Shown here piece after piece: positions 61,065 to 64,000 of a DNA stretch of 64,000 bases. Source of the stretch: Pseudomonas sp. ISL-84 (lineage in GTDB: Bacteria > Bacillota > Bacilli > Bacillales > Cytobacillaceae). The number at the start of each line of letters is the position of its first letter. Position 1 is the first letter of the stretch. The notes under the pieces are model-generated. The model had not been told where the DNA came from, did not search any database, and saw only the letters and a list, made by a program, of their open reading frames with translations. Location: contig JAGGRA010000024.1 of NCBI GenBank assembly GCA_018613035.1, forward strand, positions 1-64,000, in the 5' to 3' direction. The position numbers and the translations under genes are program-made.

Positions 61065-62880
61065 AGATGGCTTCCAGCATATTAAATTGGGCTTTTACTA
61101 AATGATAATATTCACCTTTCATGTCCATCAGCTGATCATGATTTCCTTGTTCAAGAATATTTCCGTGATCCAATACAAAAATTTGATCAGATTCGCGAAT
61201 GGTTGAAAGTCTATGTGCGATAATTATGGCCGTTCTGCCTTTTAAGAGTGTCTTTAATGCCCCCTGGATTTTCATTTCAGTCTCAGTATCTATACTTGCC
61301 GTTGCCTCATCCAGGATGAGAATGCGCGGGTCTGCAAGCAATGCTCGGGCAAAGGATAAAAGCTGTCTCTCCCCTACCGAAAGAATATTTCCCCGTTCCT
61401 CTACTTCGGTCTTATACCCATTTGACAGTTTTTCTATGAACCCATGAGCACCTACCGCTTTGGCAGCTTCCATTACTTCTTGATCCGTGGCAGCAGGCCT
61501 TCCAAAACGGATGTTATCAAAAATCGTTCCCGAAAAAATAAAAGTATCCTGCAACACCACACTTATTTGATGCCGCAAGCTGGATAGCGATACATCCCGC
61601 AAATTATAACCGTCAATTTTCACAGCTCCGCCAGTTGGATCATAGAAACGGCTGATTAAATTGGCAATCGTTGTTTTTCCGGAGCCTGTGTGCCCGACAA
61701 GTGCTACAGTCTGCCCGGCTATCATTTCAAGACTTACCCCGTTTAAAGCAGTTCTTTTTTCATCATAGGAAAAGACGACATCTTCAAACTCGATATGCCC
61801 TTTTATATCCTGAAGATCAATTGCATCAGTTTTTTCTGAAACGATTGGCTTTTCATCCAGAAATTCGAAGATCCTTTCAGAAGAAGCCATCCCCATCAGC
61901 AGTTGGTTATATACCATGCCAAGCCGGGAAATCGGTTCCCAGAACATACCCAGATAGAATGCAAAGGAAACAAATACACCAATAGTAATGGCGTCACTCT
62001 GGATTAAATTCACCCCATACCAAATTAAAACAGCAGTACCTAATGCATTGGTCAATTCAACTAGCGGCCTGAACATAGCGTTTTTCTGTGAGGCCATCCG
62101 CCAGCTTTCAAAATTCTCTGTATTTACACCATCAAAAAACGCCATATTTTCTTTTTCCTGTGTAAATGACTGAGTAATTCTGATTCCCTGAATGCTTTCA
62201 TTTAAATGGGAGTTCAGCTTTGATTGTTTTAACCGAACCGTTTGCCAGGAACGTCTAATATTTCGCCTCAAAGAGGTAGAAATAAAAAACATGATTGGCA
62301 ATATGACCATAATAGCCAGTGTCAGTTCAGGACTTAGAGTAAATAAGATAATAAAGATACCTGCGAGCATGATAAGATCCATTAACAGGTTGATTACACC
62401 GTTCGTGAACAGTTCCTGCAAAGAGTTAATGTCATTCATTATCCTTACTAATATGGAACCTGCCGAACGCTGGTCAAAGAAACGGTGTGAAAGCGTCTGG
62501 ACATGAGTGAAAAGATGTTTTCGAATATCATAAATAACACTTTGCCCGAGCATATTCATCCATTTAATCCGAAAGTAGTTTGCTATATAAGACATTGTGT
62601 AAAGCCCTGCTATTAATGCAACCAGGAAAGCCAGAAGCTGGCCATCCTTTTCAATGAGGGCCTTATCAAGTGTATAAACACCTATTAAAATAGGAATTAA
62701 AAGCCGTACTCCAGTATTGATTAAAACCATTATGATGGAAAGAGGGAGCAAGTCCTTTCGATATGGTTTCATATAACTGAAAAGACGCAGCATTTGTTTC
62801 CAGTTGAACGGTTTCTCAATTACTTCTTCTGTTGAATATTGGAATCTATTTAATACTTTTTCATTTTTCTCCTTTTTCAA
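61063..62880 (-). CDS. ABC exporter half-transporter, canonical-Glu NBD (heterodimer partner)
   Basis: 605 residues: six-helix exporter membrane domain (about 25-320) and a nucleotide-binding domain with Walker A ALVGHTGSGKTTIANL, Q-loop ISVVLQDTFIF, signature LSVGERQLLSFARAL (degenerate, not LSGGQ), Walker B ILILDEATASID with the catalytic Glu, and the H-loop IIIAHRLST. It forms a heterodimer with the gene at 62892, only 11 bases away; YheH/BmrD-like multidrug export is likely, substrate unknown. Start TTG at 62880 after GGAGGTGCTCAT. Confidence 0.9.
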   Translation of the reverse strand: MKKEKNEKVLNRFQYSTEEVIEKPFNWKQMLRLFSYMKPYRKDLLPLSIIMVLINTGVRLLIPILIGVYTLDKALIEKDGQLLAFLVALIAGLYTMSYIANYFRIKWMNMLGQSVIYDIRKHLFTHVQTLSHRFFDQRSAGSILVRIMNDINSLQELFTNGVINLLMDLIMLAGIFIILFTLSPELTLAIMVILPIMFFISTSLRRNIRRSWQTVRLKQSKLNSHLNESIQGIRITQSFTQEKENMAFFDGVNTENFESWRMASQKNAMFRPLVELTNALGTAVLIWYGVNLIQSDAITIGVFVSFAFYLGMFWEPISRLGMVYNQLLMGMASSERIFEFLDEKPIVSEKTDAIDLQDIKGHIEFEDVVFSYDEKRTALNGVSLEMIAGQTVALVGHTGSGKTTIANLISRFYDPTGGAVKIDGYNLRDVSLSSLRHQISVVLQDTFIFSGTIFDNIRFGRPAATDQEVMEAAKAVGAHGFIEKLSNGYKTEVEERGNILSVGERQLLSFARALLADPRILILDEATASIDTETEMKIQGALKTLLKGRTAIIIAHRLSTIRESDQIFVLDHGNILEQGNHDQLMDMKGEYYHLVKAQFNMLEAI

Positions 62881-62891
62881 ATGAGCACCTC

Positions 62892-64000
62892 CTAGCCTGC
62901 ATGTGATTGGAGAACCTTTTCACGGTCCTGGTATTGAATATCGTAAATTCTCTGATAAGGGCCCTTATTATTTAGCAGCATTTCATGTGTGCCTCTTTCT
63001 GCTACAGTTCCATTTTCCAGAACCAAGATTTCATCCGCATGTTTAAGAGAAGAAATTCTGTGCGCAATAATAAAGGTCGTTCGGTTTGCCATAACTTCCT
63101 TTAATGCTTTCTGTATCCTGAATTCGGTCTCCATATCCACTGCACTTGTAGCATCATCCAAAATTAAAATGCTTGGATCAGAGCATAGAGCTCGGGCTAT
63201 AGCGATCCTCTGTTTCTGGCCTCCCGAAAGGCCCATTCCCCTTTCTCCGAGAACCGTATTATACTTTTCCGGAAGCTCCATGATAAAATCATGTGCTTGT
63301 GCCCGTTTGGCAGACTCAATAATCTCCTCCATCGATGCATCAGGCTTTCCGAAGGCTATATTTGCTTTAATAGAAGAAGAAAATAGAAATGATTCCTGGA
63401 GCACAAAGCCAATGTTTCTTCTAAGCGACTTTAGTGAGTATTCCTTTACATTCACTCCGTCAATAAGCACTTCTCCTTCAACTGGCTCGTAAAATCTTGT
63501 CAGAAGTTGTGTAAGACTTGTTTTCCCTGACCCCGTTGAACCGATTAAGCCGATAACCTTCCCTGGCTGTGCATGAAAAGTGATCTTGCTTAGTGCATCT
63601 TTGTCCTCCTCTGTATATTTCAGGGTTACATCTCGAAATTCAACCTCCCCATACAGGCGTTCAACCTCGATAGAAGATTCTTTGCTTTCAATTTCATTAT
63701 CGGCTTCCAATATCTCAAGCAGCCGTTCGCCTGATGCCTTGGATTGCGAAAAAAGATTTACAATAAATCCAAGGTTCATGATTGGCCACATGATGTACCA
63801 AACAAGGCTATAAAAAGCAACTAACTCCCCTGGCTTTAAACTGCCTGCCATTACTAGGTAGCCGCCGTAAGCCAGCAGCAATACAACACTTAAATTTCCC
63901 AGAAACTCCATTAACGGAAAGTACTTAGCCCAAATATCCGAAGTAAACAGATATTTGTCCTTATAGTCGCTATTGGAATCATTAAATTTATTGATCTCGT
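62892..64000 (-). CDS. ABC exporter half-transporter, degenerate-Asp NBD (partial, cut by window end)
   Basis: The C-terminal part of a half-transporter; its frame is open to the window end, so the start is outside. Visible: last membrane helices, Walker A LIGSTGSGKTSLTQL, Q-loop IGFVLQESFLF, a canonical signature LSGGQKQRIAIARAL, Walker B ILILDDATSAVD where Asp replaces the catalytic Glu, and H-loop FIIAHRISS. Paired with the gene at 61063 the dimer has one consensus site (Glu with LSGGQ) and one degenerate site (Asp with LSVGE), as in BmrC/BmrD (YheI/YheH). Confidence 0.9.
   Translation of the reverse strand, partial: EINKFNDSNSDYKDKYLFTSDIWAKYFPLMEFLGNLSVVLLLAYGGYLVMAGSLKPGELVAFYSLVWYIMWPIMNLGFIVNLFSQSKASGERLLEILEADNEIESKESSIEVERLYGEVEFRDVTLKYTEEDKDALSKITFHAQPGKVIGLIGSTGSGKTSLTQLLTRFYEPVEGEVLIDGVNVKEYSLKSLRRNIGFVLQESFLFSSSIKANIAFGKPDASMEEIIESAKRAQAHDFIMELPEKYNTVLGERGMGLSGGQKQRIAIARALCSDPSILILDDATSAVDMETEFRIQKALKEVMANRTTFIIAHRISSLKHADEILVLENGTVAERGTHEMLLNNKGPYQRIYDIQYQDREKVLQSHAG

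Overview
The window is a stretch of low-GC Firmicute chromosome, very probably from a Bacillaceae species outside the B. subtilis group (Cytobacillus/Mesobacillus-like; the genus is an inference). Strong AGGAGG-type ribosome sites, many TTG and GTG starts, sporulation genes and gene order support this. The order follows, in reverse orientation, the B. subtilis run from rnjA-rpoY, def and ykyA through pdhABCD, SR1-speA, yktA/yktB/ykzI/yktC and ylaF-N to ftsW, pycA, ctaA-G and ylbA-G. I see no rRNA, tRNA, CRISPR array, prophage or transposase gene.

Layout. 1-10.3 kb: a stalk-domain membrane protein, small unknowns, ylbG, ylbF (ricF), ylbE, ylbD, a hotdog thioesterase, ylbC, ylbB, a LysM-CAP protein and a ylbA/yugN-like gene. 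10.3-21.7 kb: a YtvI-type permease, an Eis-like acetyltransferase, then the caa3-type cytochrome c oxidase block (DUF420/ctaM-like, ctaG, ctaFEDC, ctaB) with ctaA divergent. 21.7-36.9 kb: pycA, ftsW, ylaN, glsA, ylaL, ylaK (phoH), ylaJ, a PPOX-family protein, ylaI, ylaH, typA, ylaF, a GNAT protein and the inositol monophosphatase yktC. 37-47 kb: ykzI, yktB, yktA, an NMO/FabK-like oxidoreductase, speA, the SR1P small protein, several small unknowns, a polysaccharide deacetylase, a BCCT (OpuD-like) osmolyte transporter and a thioredoxin-like lipoprotein. 47-54 kb: pdhD, pdhC, pdhB, pdhA and ykyA. 54-64 kb: a frameshifted YjcZ-type gene, def, a Cof-type HAD phosphatase, an EamA permease, a 23-codon basic peptide, rpoY-rnjA, ktrC, a DUF4349 lipoprotein and two ABC half-transporters, the second running off the window.

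Function. Central carbon flow and respiration dominate. PDH and pyruvate carboxylase sit at the pyruvate node, and heme A synthesis (ctaA, ctaB) lies beside the oxidase it serves. SR1P, known in B. subtilis to bind GapA and to promote RNase J1 activity, is encoded in the same window as rnjA. Its promoter carries a cre-like box, so carbon catabolite control is likely.

The most unusual feature is a family of at least 12 related intergenic repeats, about one per 5 kb. They share GTTGATT...AATCAAC ends with TTCCGCTCCA motifs, a GC-rich core, an optional AT-richer module and outer inverted motifs. They behave like a non-autonomous MITE-like or structured-RNA element. Other points worth a look: a frameshift in the YjcZ-type gene, a structured pycA leader, a 58-codon open frame with no start codon, and perfect palindromes at the rpoY promoter and upstream of yktC.
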